Positions 1 through 13,250 are shown, counted from the first letter of the stretch. The stretch is 64,000 bases of DNA from Thermothielavioides terrestris NRRL 8126 (GCF_000226115.1 NC_016459.1:1-64000); one strand, 5' to 3'. Numbers and translations: made by a program. Notes: generated by a model from the letters alone, not told the origin.

Positions 1-182
1 CCCTAACCCTAACCCTAACCCTAACCCTAACCCTAACCCTAACCCTAACCCTAACCCTAACCCTAACCCTAACCCTAACCCTAACCCTAACCCTAACCCT
101 AACCCTAACCCTAACCCTAACCCTAACCCTAACCCTAACCCTAACCCTAACCCTAACCCTAAGTAACCCTAACCCTAAGTAA
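1..182. repeat. telomere, CCCTAA repeats
   Basis: Bases 1-162 are 27 uninterrupted CCCTAA units, the C-rich strand of the TTAGGG telomere used by most filamentous fungi. Two GTAA interruptions follow up to about 182 before the repeat stops. The C-rich strand reading inward from base 1 is the orientation expected at the left end of a chromosome, so the window starts at a true chromosome end. Confidence 0.99.
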
Positions 183-2060
183 GGTTTTTGCAAATTTTGT
201 TATAAGTTTTGGCCTAACCCTAAGCACTGTTTGGCAATGGGAGTATAAAGTAGCGATTGCTACTTCGGCTCCTAGTTAGGCAAGTAGATAGACTATATTA
301 TAAAGGGGTCTAACCCTTCTTTTTTAAACGTTACTACTACCTAGTCTTCTCTAGCTTTAGTAGACTACATTATATAGTCGAGGCGCTTACTTATATATAA
401 CGTTGCTTTATTAGCGCTATATATTATTTTATATTATTTACTTTATATATAGGGTAGAGTAGGTAGAGTTATAGTTAAATAGATTAGTATCTTTTAAATC
501 ACTACTAGGTTAAATTTCTCTCTCTCCTTTAGCGCCTAATTAAGGCAGTGTCTACTACTATTAGTCTTCTAGTAAAGTATCTTTAGCGTTATAGCTATAT
601 ACTTAGTATAGAATAGAAGCCCTTAGTTATAACTATATTAGGCTATAAGGCTAGCTCTACGTTTATATTACGTAGGAGCGCTATATAAGCAGCGTTTCTA
701 TCTTACGCTCTAGCTCTTTAAAACGTTTATAAGAGTACTTTAAACGAGAATAGGTCTATACTATTAGAGCGCCCTACCTTCTAGATATCAATAGACTAGT
801 CTACCTTAGTAGAGCACTTCCTTAGACGCTACTCCCTTAACTCGTCTTCTTAGCTTCTATACTATATATTCGCCCCTACTATTGTCATTGCCTAAGGCTA
901 GGGTATATAGAACGTAAGTAAGTAGTTAAAGAACTGCTCCTTTATATACTTATATTGCTCCTATATAACTTTGTAGCTTATATTAAAGGCTATATAGGCA
1001 CCCTTATAGTTGATGTACTTTAGCTAGTGCCTACCTAAGTTAGTCTTTATAAGGTTCTACACCTCCTATTCTCTTATAGTATTACTATTGCTATATACTA
1101 TATAGATATAAACTAGACAATATACCTCCTCCTCTTTATAAAATACTGCTTTATACTTCTATTTCCTATATTTAATGTATAGGATTATATATACTATATC
1201 TTTAAAACGTTTATAAAGGTAGACTATATAGTTGAGTAGAACGCTTTAATTAATAAGCTTTATAGCTTCCTTAACTATATAGAGCTCGACTAGTATATAT
1301 ATTGTTTATAGCCCTTAACTACCCTCAGTACTACCCTATAGTATATATAGCCTTATATATATGATCTAACCTTGTTCTCCTTTGCTAAATCTGCTACTAA
1401 GTAGCTAAGGTTATCCCTATACTTCGTTAAAGTAGCTAGCTAAACGCCCTTCGCTAATACTATAAAGGTATAGCATTTAAACATTATAGTCGCCCTAAAT
1501 ATAATAGTAACCTACACTTTATTATCTTCGTTAATGAACTATACTTAGCTATCTTCCTTAAATATAACTACTATATTCCTACTCTTTAATAGCTTCTATA
1601 TTATAATAGCGCTACTTCTACTACCTTTTATAGTTATTTCTATTATAGCTATAGCTATATTGACTATCTAGACTATATCCCTTGTACTTCTATTAACAAT
1701 ATTCGTAGACGTTTATCTAAAGTCGATTATAAGCTTATAAAATAGCTTCTTTAATATATATTGCGTATAGCTCTTAAATAGCTAAGACATCGACGTTGTA
1801 GCTACGCTCTACTCTACTATCTAAGCCTAGGTCTTTACCTAAATACCTCTAACGCCTATTTATAGCCTAACCTTATTCTTTATCTATATAACCTCCTCTT
1901 TTATATAGTCAAAGCTTTTATATAGCTTATATATATTGTTAAGGCAGTTTAGCTCATCTTAAAATACCTTATAGTAGTATATATATATAGTAGCCTATAT
2001 ATATAGCTATATTTTTAGTGACACTAAAGTATAGAATTCTTATAAAAGCTTTGATATTTT
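183..2060. repeat. AT-rich, RIP-like subtelomeric sequence
   Basis: Low-complexity, TA-rich sequence dominated by words such as TATA, CTA and TAG. By eye CA and TG dinucleotides are scarce while TA is abundant, the usual mark of repeat-induced point mutation, in which CpA is converted to TpA in duplicated DNA. No open reading frame of useful length exists. The ancestor was probably a repeated subtelomeric element such as a transposon or telomere-linked gene, but I cannot identify it. Confidence 0.75.
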
Positions 2061-2370
2061 GTCGCTAACGCCTTCAATATATATATTTCAATCGTTTATA
2101 GCTCCTATAGGAGGGAGCCTAAGTCTTTGGCTACGTTGGTTGAGGTACTCGTATATATTAGCTACAGTGTCGCAACTTACAGCGCTCGCTATCGAGCTAC
2201 CGCCATCGCTACTACGACCTATGCGGCTGCTACGCCCCCTCTACGACATCGTAGATGGGGGTAACTAGGTACGCTAAGAACGCTTGCGTTGTCGGATTTG
2301 ATTTTGGCTTAACGGTTCCTTCGTAATCGGCGTTTAAGTGCGAAGAAGCTCTCCACAGTTTCTCCTTAGG

Positions 2371-2520
2371 TATAATATATAAGCAGGTCGGTTCCTAAAA
2401 ATTCTAACCTATTTATAATATACAAGTAGGTTGGTTCCTGAAAATTCCAACTTGCTTATAAGATATAATTAGGTCAGTTCCTAAAAATTCCAACTCATTT
2501 ATAAGATTTATATAGGTCAC
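2371..2520. repeat. 43-bp tandem repeat, about 3.5 copies
   Basis: The word GTTCCT(A/G)AAAATTC recurs at 2391, 2434 and 2477, giving a period of exactly 43 bp. Units begin near 2371, 2414, 2457 and 2500; the last is partial. Several differences between copies are C/T or G/A transitions, as RIP would leave. It sits between the AT-rich subtelomere and the first gene. The flanks 2061-2370 and 2521-2832 show no supported gene. Confidence 0.8.
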
Positions 2521-2832
2521 CTACCTAACTTCCAAATAAATGCCTATTCCTAACCCTAAGCAGGCACTAGGAGCTAATACAATGAAGATACACAATGAAG
2601 ATACTGTTAGAACTAGCCTAGCTCAGGGCCCTGGGCTAGCCTACCGAGATTAGGATCTTCTAGCCTAATGCCCAACTGCTATGTAAGACTGGGCTCCTAA
2701 TTAGGACCTCTCCTACAAGACAACATCTTCAACACTATAATTGAACACAGTTGTGTGCATTTGCCTGCATCGTAATAGCTTCATCTTCCTAAGCCTGCGA
2801 GGTGGACCCAACAGATACTTCCCCTTCCTCTC

Positions 2833-3426
2833 TTAAGATAGAAGTGGGGGTGCAGCGCCAGTGCAGTTTGCACTCGGCTTAAACTCTCCCACATTGACAA
2901 ACCACGAAACAGTATTGAACTCGGAGTACGCTGCCTTGACAACCCTCTTCGCAGGACCTCTTTTTCCATCTCCCTCACTAACCCCTGTTTCAAGTACTAC
3001 CAATCCCCTCACCCGCTGGACCGCCCCAGGATGCTCCCATAGAAAAGTGACATCATCGCAGGAGTGCCACACTCGCACAACACGAAACTCGAATGGCGGC
3101 AGTGTAAGCTGGTCAGCTGCAAACTCGGCGCGGTTACGGTCCAGTGGCTGGGGGCCGTTGGTGCAGCCGTAGCTCTCGAGGACGCGGATGCTGTCGGACC
3201 AGTCTGTGAAATCGACGGCGTAGGTAGCGTTAAGCAGCGCCGCGCTGTAGGTTGCGTTGAGCGACCAGGAGGAGACGAGCCAACCGAAGTTATCCGCGAG
3301 GGTTTGGGCGGTGCTTGCGGTGAGGCAGGCCGAGGAGAGGTGTGCATTGGCGGTGGTGGCGCGAGTGCCGCCTATAAGAAGGTAAAATGTGCCAATGAGA
3401 AGGCACATTGAGCGACAGACGATCAT
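2833..3426 (-). CDS. small secreted NTF2-like domain protein
   Basis: Intronless gene for 197 residues, close to the usual size of this fungal family. Residues 1-23 form a hydrophobic signal peptide ending before a Thr/Ala-rich stretch, so the product is probably secreted. The body carries the family pattern: a CLT start with a following ATLADNF-like helix, then VDFTDWSDSI, then PFEF with a WHSCDDVTFLWE strand. Cys residues near positions 34, 87 and 122 and NAT/NCT glycosylation sites fit an extracellular protein. Biochemical function of these NTF2-like proteins is generally unknown. It is the gene nearest the telomere and is separated from the PKS cluster by 0.9 kb, so membership in the cluster is doubtful. 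The ATG at 3426 is the first in the open frame. Confidence 0.8.
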   Translation of the reverse strand: MIVCRSMCLLIGTFYLLIGGTRATTANAHLSSACLTASTAQTLADNFGWLVSSWSLNATYSAALLNATYAVDFTDWSDSIRVLESYGCTNGPQPLDRNRAEFAADQLTLPPFEFRVVRVWHSCDDVTFLWEHPGAVQRVRGLVVLETGVSEGDGKRGPAKRVVKAAYSEFNTVSWFVNVGEFKPSANCTGAAPPLLS

Positions 3427-4360
3427 GATGCTTCGGTATGCTGTGTGTGTTTGTGGCTAAGCGGCTAATGGCGTCTTGTTCTCCTCGGTTGCTTGATGCT
3501 AAGCTGGGATTCACTTTGCCTATGAGGTGCCTTGTTATCTCTCTTATTAGTCGAGGTGAAGCGAGGCGCCGAGGCTCCTGGTTAAGCCTAGCGAGAAACA
3601 TCATCCATTAGCGATAGGACAGACTGTATGGATTACCTAGCTGAATGTTGCGTGGAAACCCGTAGGTGAATTACTTCCCTAGCGAGAAAGCTGCTCTGGA
3701 GATGTTGCCGTCTTACTTTACCGACAGGGGTCGCCCCACTGCATGAGTAAGTCGGTTATGTCAGAACCTGGGCCTCAATACCAGGGGCTCGGCGCCCACG
3801 GGCCGAACTGCCGTAATTAGGATCTACCAGAGCCACAGATCTGGATGCCCAAGATAGCCCTCTCCCACACACACTTCTCCTCAATACAACGAACAACACC
3901 ACCATTGATCACCATCTCTGTGTATCAGGCACTTCGTGATAGCTTCATTGTCTCCATCCTGCGCAGTGGTTCTGTCAGGTCATTCAGTTGCTTATCCTGC
4001 CAAGCTCAGAGAGCAAAAGCTGCATCAGATACCAAATCGGGCGCTCCTCCAACCTTGAAAATGGGGAATGGAAATTCGCGGGAGTGGCGCCGCCAAGGAC
4101 GCAAGACCCGCTGACAGTTGAGGCCGTGGCTGTTTAAAGCAACACACGACACATCCTACCCCTGTCTGTATGCATTGTTGTGTCTGTTGAACCTTATGAC
4201 AGGGCTGCCTTGCTTCATTGCCTCACCAGTTTTCTTCCTTTCCTAGTTGGACGTATATGTACCATCTTGCTTTGAGACACTAAATCAGGAACACGATGGC
4301 AACAGGCAATCCAAATTCCAGCAGTGGTTCTCAATTTCATCCAAGGTGTTGATCATGTAA
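3427..4360. other. intergenic, no gene seen
   Basis: Spacer between the NTF2-like gene and the 3' end of NR-PKS1. Short open frames here have no recognisable domain. It contains one copy (3759-3782) of a 24-bp word that recurs exactly at 26256-26279. Confidence 0.6.
3759..3782 (+). repeat. 24-bp dispersed exact repeat, copy 1
   Basis: Sequence starts TGTCAGAACCTGGG and ends CTCAATACC. It is identical to 26256-26279 on the same strand, while the flanks differ. The element it comes from is unknown. Confidence 0.7.
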
Positions 4361-7300
4361 TTACGAATGAAGAAATCCCATCTCCTTCCACGCCCTCACA
4401 TATTTCCTCACCAAGTCTGGACTAACAGGTCCTCGCTGGCGGAGGGTGGCAGAATGTGCAGTAGAGTGAGCTGTGTCCAGGACCAGGTTCCCGCAGGACA
4501 TACGAACAAAGTGATGCTCAAGGAAATCCACCAGTCTCCCCGCAGGATTGTCCGTTTCGATGGAGCCTGGGAACCGGCGCACGCGGCGAAGCCATTCGTC
4601 GAAGGAGACAATGTTTTCTCGCGGTACATTCAGGGCATCAGCAAGCACGCGGATCATATCCTCCCAAGGCTGGCGGCTCGGATTCTCGATGTGGTAGATC
4701 GGAAAGACCTCACGGTCATCCCCCGAAAGCATCAGCTCGCCTAGTACCGTCGCTACGTCGGTAACTGGGCACCAAGACAGAGTTCCTGTCAAGCCTGGCA
4801 GCGCCCGCAGCGTCTGCGCCGACTTGACGACAAACGCAAAGTGCTCGACAGGGTTCCAGTACCCGCTGACAGCCGACCCAGCAATTTGTGCGATGCGCAC
4901 CACCATAGCGCGAAACCGGTCGGGGTACTTATGAAGGGTTGCGTCGAGCATCCGCTCGCAGACCAGCTTGGCGTCGCCGTAGCCCGTGGGCAGCACTGAG
5001 GACACGGACATTCGCTCCTCGGGCACCCGCGTGGGGCAGGCTTGACCGCTGGGTTGGGACGCATAACATCCGACGGTGGCAATGGAGGAGATGAACTGGA
5101 AGGTGATTGCGCGAGGACGACGGCGAGCTGGAGAGGAAGATGCTGCTGCTGCAGCCGCCGCAGCCGCCGCAAGCGCAATCAAGTTCGCCATGGTTTGAAA
5201 TTGCGACGCAAACGCGTGGATACCACGTGTGATGCTCATCGGCCAAGCATTGTGCACGATGTGTGTGACTGTGCGCTTGAGTAAATTGTGCTCGTCGTCA
5301 GGCAAGCCGAGCTTGGGTTTGGAAGTATCGGCCGCGAGCACGCGGAGCTTCGCCAACGCTTCCGCGCTGAGCGAGATGCCACGCGAGCGCATTGCCTGAT
5401 GTTGTCGGGCCGTCGGGTCATTGTTGTTGGTGGTGCTGCGTCGGTTGAGGCAAATGACCTCCTTGACAGACGGAAGAGTGGCGAGGTGCGCCACGAGGTG
5501 GGAGCCGAGGCTCCCTGTCGCGCCGGTTACAAGGATGGTGGCGCGTCTGTCTTCCTCCTGCTCGAGGACGCCCAAATGCTGGCTTTGTTCGTCTAGCGCG
5601 GGCGGGAACTGAAAATCCCGTGTGTATTGCTCGACGAATGCATCAACAATGGCTTGGCGAGTGGCAATGTCAGCCGCCAGATCTTGCGTGTGGGGGCGCA
5701 TAGAGCCAGGATCAGATTCTGGAGCAGAGGGCCTTGAGGGGCGGTCATACCTTGGCCCAGAGGCCATCGCGATGATGATGCGCTGCACTTCGGACTCGGG
5801 GAGCCGCCCCTCGGTCCAGTCGACGTAGCCATATCCTACGGAGCGCAGAGTCGTTTCCCACAGGTCGGGTGATGCAAGGGCGTGGCGCCGCCCGTCGTCA
5901 AACAGCCACCAACCCTCAATCAGGCCAAAGGTCAGATCGACCCACGGCACAGGCGTGGTCATCTCCAGCATCATCAGGAAGCCATCTGGACGGAGCACGT
6001 TGTGTATGTTGGCGGTCGACTGCACCAGACTGTGCGTAGCGTGCACGCAGTTGGTGGCTAGGACAATGTGCTGCGAATGCACGAGATCGCCCGTGGGCGG
6101 CTTCTCGATGTCGAATGTTCGGAAGTCGACGAACGGGTACTCCTTGGAGAAACGCTTTCGCGCGGCGGCCACGAGAGACGACGAGAGGTCGGTCACCGTG
6201 TACCGCACCGGGACGCCGAGGCCGGCGAGGAGCGGCAGCATCTTGGCCGTGGTGCCGCCCGTGCCGGCGCCCATCTCCAGGATGCGAATAGGTTCTCCCC
6301 CGGGTGGCAGATGCACTCTACCGAGGAGCTGCTTGAGAAAGTGCTCCATCTGCTTTACCCAGACCAGGTTGATCGGGGACTTGCCATACATGCCCGAAAC
6401 GATTTCACGCCCTTCTGGGGTGCCGAAGATGAGCTGCAGACCGTCCATTCTCCCTATCAAGCAATCTGCCAGCTTGCGTCCCACGAGATACGTGAGGTTG
6501 TGGTCGTAGACATGGTCCGGGAAGTTCCTTGTCAAGTCTTGCCACAGCGTCTCTGCGGGCCTGCTAGGGAGCGAAACGGCTGTGCGTATGATGTCGGGCC
6601 CGTCGAGGTCGACAAGCCGCGCTTCCTTTTCGAGCAGCTCATACATCCAGTCGACAAACTGCCGGTGGCGAGGAAGATGCTGGATCCTGTCAAGCTTCTG
6701 CCCAGGCTTCGCGCTGCGGATCTTGCACCCCAGCTCCTCGAATGCGTCGACAATGTGCGCAACGCACAGTTCGGTCGATCGTGGCATGACTTTGTCCACG
6801 TAATCCCCCATCTTGTGGTCCCGGATAAAGTCATCCGTCGCTTGCTTGCACTCAGCAAATACTTCGAGGACCGTGTTGCCGAAGAGGTGATTGGGCACCG
6901 CGCTCCCGTTGACCTGCTTGACACCGTTCGGCTGGGTGATCTCAACTCTTTCATGGCTGCCGTTTCCCAGACCCTCTGCCATCTTGTCGCTTTCCTCTGG
7001 TTCTTCGTCTGTATCCGGGAGCGCAGCGTGCTTCTGGACGCAGGTGACCAGGCTTCGGAAGTCGGTCAATGCCATCAATTCGTCGGTGCTTAGCACAATC
7101 TCGAACGCGGATTCGATCTCTCTGGCCAGTTCCATGCCCATGAGCGAGTCGATGCCGAGTTCCACCAGGTCAGCATCGTTCGTGATCTGCTCTGGTTCAA
7201 GTCCCGAGAGGTTCACAATGATGTCTCTCACTCGGACGGAGACGCCCGACTCGGACTTCTTCTTCTTTTCCCTCTCATTTTCTCTCCGGTCTTCCCCAGC

Positions 7301-10300
7301 CGGCGGCGCGTATTCGGTGATGGCAGGAAGCCCCTGCTGTGTGGCTGCCGGGGGTATGGCTGGACCGTGTGGCGTGCATCCATTCGGCAGCTTTGTCTGG
7401 CCGTTGGTGCTGGCAGGGGGAATCGGTTCCGCGGTCGGAGGAAGACATTTCGAGATGGCTTTTGCCAGAGCCGCTTTAGGGACCCTCCGGTAATGGATGC
7501 CGAGAATAACTTCCGCCAACCTGCTGGTGCGTTGATCGTAAATGAACACGTCGCTGACGTACTCTTTCTCGGATTGGCGATGGTGGAGAGCGAGGACCTC
7601 CCACTCCGTGCGTTCCGTGGGGTTCATGTTGTCAACGCCGGCCGGCGAGCGGACCCATTGGTCGATCCTGTCGGAGATGTAAATGTCGCTGGGCGATCTA
7701 TCCGTCATGGTGTTGACAAAGATGCCCGCGACCTGGCAAAAGGAGTCGGCCAGACCAGTGTCAAGCCAGGACTTGCTGCTGCTGTTGGACGTGGTGGTGC
7801 TGGTCTTCCTTGCAACGACTCTACCGGCGGACTCGTCACCTTTTCCAACAAGCTTGAGAACGCCTTTGTACAGGTCTCCGTACTGCACGATCTCGGCAAA
7901 ACGGTTGTAGATCTTGGGGCCCTTGATGACCTCGTCGGGGTCGAGGTCGTTGAGCAGCCGTTCACATCGCTCCCAGCCGACCAGCCGCTCGAAGCGCGAG
8001 AATTCGTCCCTCCAGTCGGCATCGTCGGGTGCCAGGAACACAATGGTGCCAGAGACATATAGCGTGTGCGGGCCGTTACTAGCACTGCTGTGGACACTGC
8101 TGCTCATCTTCCAGGTCCAGATGCGTAAGTCCGGGTCTTGTGCCTCAGCATCGAGCCAGACCGGATCCTGCAGGCCGAGGGGCAGCGGTGTGTGACTGGT
8201 CATCCCGCGAAGCCGGGGCTGGAGGCTGGCGTCGACCCGGACGCTCATAAGGGCATCAATGGCGATATGGAGCTGGAGCGTGCTGGGACAGAGCGGCGCG
8301 GCCTGCGCGATGATGTGCCCGCTGACGTGCTCCTCGAACTCTGCACTCGTGGTGTGGACGCGGAAGCGCACGCATCTCCGGTGCTTGCCCTGATCTTGCC
8401 CGACAAAGGACCAAAGCCCCACCGGCCGCGCAGCAACGGTGGCAGGCGGAACAGCTAGCTCAGAGTTTGCCTTGGGCGGCGGCTTCAACTCGATCCAATG
8501 CCTCGATTTCTCGAATTGATACGGTGGCAACATGAGGGGCGGATACTGCGCTCGCTGCGATGCGTGGTGTGGCCAGAACGTGACGTCCACGCCCCAGTTC
8601 CAGAGCTGGACCGTCGCCTCCGCCAGGAAGTCGAGCGAGTTGTCCGCTGTAATGTTGAAGGATTGGAATTTGTGAGAGTTCTTGGAGGATGCGTTGCCGC
8701 CGATGGCCCGATAGGCGATGGATGTGACGCTCGAATTGGATCCAGCCTCAAGCCAGACGCAAGCCTGGTACTTCTTGGCGAGTCTGCGGGCTGCGTGGCT
8801 GAAGTAAACCGGCTGTCTCATGTGGTTGGCGACAAACCTGGAGTCTAATCTGTCAAAGCTCAGCTCGGTTTCGGTGGCATGCTCGACTGGGATCTTCGGC
8901 GCTTCAAAGCGAAGGCCCATCCCTATGCGCTCCAGGTCTGGCACCAGCGGATCCACGAGGGAGCAGTGGAATGCGTTGGTCACATCGATCCTCTTCCACC
9001 TGACGCCACGAAACGCCGCCTTGCTCTCCAGCGTCTCTGTCACAGAGCCGATGGCCCTGGTCGAGCCGGCCAGGGTGAAGCTCGTGGGGCCGTTGAAGCA
9101 GGCGATGGTAGCTCTGTCTTCGCTGCTGCCAGCCGCCGCCGCGTCGCTCAAGAGCTCTTCCACCTGTGACTGCTCCGCTTCGATAGCAATCATGGCCCCG
9201 GGGTCGCGCCCCCACTTCTCTTGGATAACACGGGCCCGTCCGGCGACCATGCCGATAGCGGTCTCGAGATTCAACACCCCCGCGACACAGAGAGCTGTCA
9301 ACTCGCCGAAGCTGAAGCCCACCACGGCCGCTGGCTCTAGCCCGCAGTCTATCCAGCTCCTCGCGCAGGCGTACTGCGTGGCGAAGAGCATTGTCTGGAG
9401 TTTGACAACATCGCTGGCTGGGGTTCGTTGGAAGATGTCAGGGTAGATACTCTCCAGGCCTAGCGAGCGGCACATTGCGTCGCATGCATCCAGGTGGCTG
9501 CGGAACACGCTGACTTGGTCGTATATAGCACGATCGATGCCGACGCAAGTCGAGTTCTGGCCTCCGAAGCAAAGCACCACGGCAGGTTGCAAGTTGCCTG
9601 CGGGTCGACCAGCGCTTTCTTGGCTAGTTCCCTGCTCGAATGCTGCCAGCTTGTCTTGCAAATCCTCAACCGAAGTGCAGTTGAAGATGAGAGAACTCGG
9701 AAGAGACCGGTTTGACTGCCGAGAGAGCTGGAAAGAGAGGGTGGGGAGCAACGCAGTTGCCCGACCGGCGGCGCCAAGTTGCTGGGAGGCGAGAAACTGG
9801 CGGAAGCGGGCACAGTATGCCCGGAGGCTCTTTTCATCATTCCCACAGAACCAGAATGGATACTTCATTCTAGTCTGCGTCTCTCCCTCGGAAAGCGCCC
9901 TCGGTTTCCAGTTGACCTTGTGTCCCTGGGTGACCACCAAGCACGCGTTCGAGCCCGATGCACCGTAATTGTTGATGAGTGCCGCCCTGAAATCCACATT
10001 CCACGGCTCCAAGACCGTGGAGATGGTGATCCTGTCCTCTGGCGCTGTTTCGATCGCCGGATTAATCGTTTCAAAGCTCGCCTGAGGCGGAATGGCTCCC
10101 TTGTTGATCATGACCAAGGTTTTAAGCAAGGCTGCGATGCCCGATGCCGACTCGGTATGGCCCACAAGACCCTTGACCGAACCGAGAGAGAGCGTGACCG
10201 ATCGGGACGGGCCACCCAGGACTCTGCGAATCCCGGCATACTCGGCAGGATCGCCCACTGGCGTGCCGGTTCCATGAGCCTCGACATATGTGATGTCGCC

Positions 10301-12418
10301 GGGGCGGAGACCAGCGTCTGTGACGGCTTTGCTAAAGAGATCGGCTAATGACGGCGCATTGGGGACTGTAATTGGAGTGCAATTTTGGTTCTGATAGACC
10401 GTGCTGCTCGCGATGACCCCAAAGATCTGGTCGCCGTCGGCGATGGCGGAGGAAAGTTTCTTCAAGAACACAGCGCCCACTCCCTCAGCCCTGCAATACC
10501 CGTCCCCTTTGGCATCAAAAGGCTTGCACTGCCCAGTTGGGCTGAGGAACGAAGCACCGGCCAGGTTCTGAAACCATTCTGGGCTGGTCATGACGTTCAC
10601 GCCGCCTGCAAGCGCTCCCCCAGTGCATTCGCCAGACAAAATAGCCCGACAGGCCATGTGAACGGCCACCGCCGACGAGGAGCAGGCTGTGTCGACAGTG
10701 AGGCTGGGTCCAGTCCACCCAAAGTAGTGGCTGATTTTGCCAGCGGCAAAGCTCTTGAGGTTGCCAGTGGCGGAGTAGGCGTTCGCCGGCGCGCAGGCAA
10801 TGTTGCGCTCGTAGTCGACAAGGCCCACGCCGATGTAGCAGCCGATATGTTTGTCCACTGCGTCCCGGTGAGGGCGGTTGAAGTAGCCCGACTGCTCCAC
10901 GGCTTGGTAGGCGACCTGCAGCATCAGCCGGTGCTGGGGATCAGTCGACGACATCTCCCTGGGGCTCTTCTTGAAGAATTTGTGGTCAAAGGCGTCGTGG
11001 TCCTGGACGAAGTTGCCGTACCACTTCCTCGATGGCTCTATGTCGCGAAAGGCCGTGTCAAACTGAAAGCGCTCCTGCGGCACCTCGGTGTGCTGGGACC
11101 TGCCTGCACAGAGAATGGACCAGAATTCGTCAAGATCTGCCGCTCCAGGGAGCTGGCATGCCATGCCGATGACAGCAACTCCGTTGTCAAGCACACGGCT
11201 CCTGTACTCCGGTGGCCCGTCGAGACCCGAAAGTCTGACAAAAAGACTTGATTGCGCCACGTTCAAGTCGGCGAGGTGTGTGAAGCGCTGTCCGAGTTTC
11301 CGGATGAGAGACACGGGTACGCAGTTCTCGGGCCCGAAACACAGCACCTGGAGTTGTTCGTTGCTAGAGACTGCATCCTGCACTCTCGCAAACGCGCTTG
11401 CCCAGTCGGACTGGGCGGCGAGCATGGAGTGCAAGATGAGGTGATGCAACTTTCCGTTCGTGACGAAATGGCCTTCGGCGTCGAACCTGAGCGGAAAAGC
11501 AAGCTGACTGGTGTCGGGAAACTGGAACCAAGGACAGGTGTCGCACAGCTTTGCCAAGAGTTGCACTTCTTCGTGGTGGTCCGGGCAATGGAAGCGGCCC
11601 AGGAGAGGGACACTGGTGACACTGAAGCCTGCTTCTTCTAGGGCTGCCTGCAGAGGGCCTAGCTGGTCTCCCGAGACGGTCACGGTAGCGCGGGCATGGT
11701 CTTGGAGGACAGAGATATAAGCATCGGGGTGTCGACCAAGAATCTCGCTCATGCGGTTGGCGAGGGGCTGCGAGCTCCAGCTGACGGAGAATGATCGAGC
11801 TTGGCGTTGCGAGCGGTTCTTTGCGTCTACCACGGCGCCAATGACCATGGCACTGATACGCACCAACCATGTCAGTCAATGTAATCGTGTTCGGGATACC
11901 CCGGTTGTTGTTACTCACAGACGAACCGCGACCGCAGCATAATGCTGCAATTCTGCGCCCGACGACGACGAGGCTACCGCCGCAGCACTCAGCAGTCCGG
12001 TGCAAAGCCCGAGTGCCTCGGTTGAGCGCCTGCAAGACTGCGGAAGATCATCGTCGCCGCTGCTGTGCCCATGAATGCCGAGCTCGACGCTTTGTTGATA
12101 CTGGGCCAGGTGGAAGAGGACGACGAGAGGCGTCAGCAAGATGTTTGGCAAAGGGTAGACTGCCTCCGGGAACAAGCCAGTGCGAAGCCAGGCATCCAAG
12201 TTTCCTAGGAGGTCTTCGCCTGGGAGAGACTGAAGCGTCGGCACAGCCTGGGACACGGTTTTCCAGAGGCGAGGCAGCTCGCGAATGACGCTTGCAGCCC
12301 AAGCCAACGAGTGACCATCAACCAGGCGGTCTCGGAGTCTCCGCGCAGAATCTGCATCGAAGGACAGTATCTGGGAGCCGAAGATGAGCAGCTTAGGGAA
12401 GGCTGTTGAATGGGCCAT
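4361..12418 (-). CDS. non-reducing polyketide synthase 1 (SAT-KS-AT-PT-ACP-MT-R)
   Basis: Two exons, 12418-11919 and 11852-4361, with a 66-bp GT-AG intron; 2663 residues. It builds an aromatic polyketide from acyl starter and malonyl units in the cytosol. Domains: SAT (Cys139 in GLCTG, His255 in GRFH), KS about 390-810 (Cys557 in DTACSSS, EAHGTGT, GHTE), AT about 920-1260 (Ser1014 in GFSFG, His1129 in NAFHCS), PT (His1346, Asp1536), one ACP (Ser1736 in GIDSL), C-methyltransferase (MGAGTGG near 2026) and a terminal thioester reductase (VTGATGSLG near 2275, Tyr2458/Lys2462 in YGDAK). The reductase implies release as an aldehyde, as in citrinin- and azaphilone-type synthases. A run of about 11 Ala at 2392-2404 interrupts the reductase fold. 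Lys/Glu-rich and Pro-rich linkers surround the ACP. The ATG at 12418 opens the SAT fold. P450-1 diverges 0.8 kb upstream. Confidence 0.96.
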
Positions 12419-13250
12419 GGTGGGACGTGTCTCAACGGTAGACTGCGGTTGAATGCAATTGGTTGTCACCAACACGCTGGTTGACCAGCTTGTGGGATAA
12501 CTAGCTGTCGAAGAAGGGACTAAACAAGGCTTTAACCCTGTGCGTTTATCTCTCAAAAACAATGAAAGAATGATAAGGCTGAACGTTGGCCCCCATTCCC
12601 GGCTCGCCGTACCAACAGGAATGGTTCGTTTCTGGCCGGATCACGCATCCACGCTCGCCAATTGGTCACGTACGTATCACACATGATGTTCCGGCTTGGC
12701 TGGACAACCATTGAAGATTCAGCTGCGTATAGTCGTGCATGCACAAGCGCTCAAGTCAACGCATATGATGCGCCGAGTAATAGCTGACTAAGTTACTCTT
12801 CCGGGTGTGCCAAGTACTAGTTCGTCGTCAGGGGAATTTCTGCCCGAGTGACAGGTCCCCGATGGTAATACTAGGGTCAGGTCGGAATAAGCCGTGCCCT
12901 GCGGCTTACGTGGAGCTGCATGAGCTATACAGAAACCATTTACCGGATCATCGAGGTGCTCCTCTTACCGTGGCCCTTCATGACAGGAGGCGATTGGCGA
13001 CAGCAAGCTCTTGCCCGGCCAGTGCCAGGCGTGGCTGTGATATGATGTCCAATCTCGGTGGTGTGGCTCAGGTGACCCTCTGGACCACTTTGTAAGAGAG
13101 GAAACGAAGCGTCTTTCTACCCGACTAGTTCCGAGTTGGCATAAACACTACCTAGTGACTTGTGGGCTGCCGCATCCTCACCTTGAAGTACAAGCAAAAA
13201 GGTCAGAGGTGTTGATTTCAACCATCGTCAGCTACGTGCACACGTCGAGA
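12419..13250. promoter_or_regulatory. divergent promoter NR-PKS1 / P450-1
   Basis: An 832-bp spacer serves both genes, which are read outward from it. No further gene is seen. It lacks exact CCCGGGTA words found in the HR-PKS/GMC spacer; CTTCCGGGTG near 12797 is the nearest variant. Confidence 0.5.

Noticed and set aside
2548..2559. Interstitial telomere-like word CCTAACCCTAAG
   Set aside because: Only about two units; too short to call an internal telomere tract.
6068..7093. 341-codon frame on the plus strand, with similar ones at 7367-8062 and 10385-11251
   Set aside because: All are antisense to the continuous NR-PKS1 coding exon and show no family motifs.
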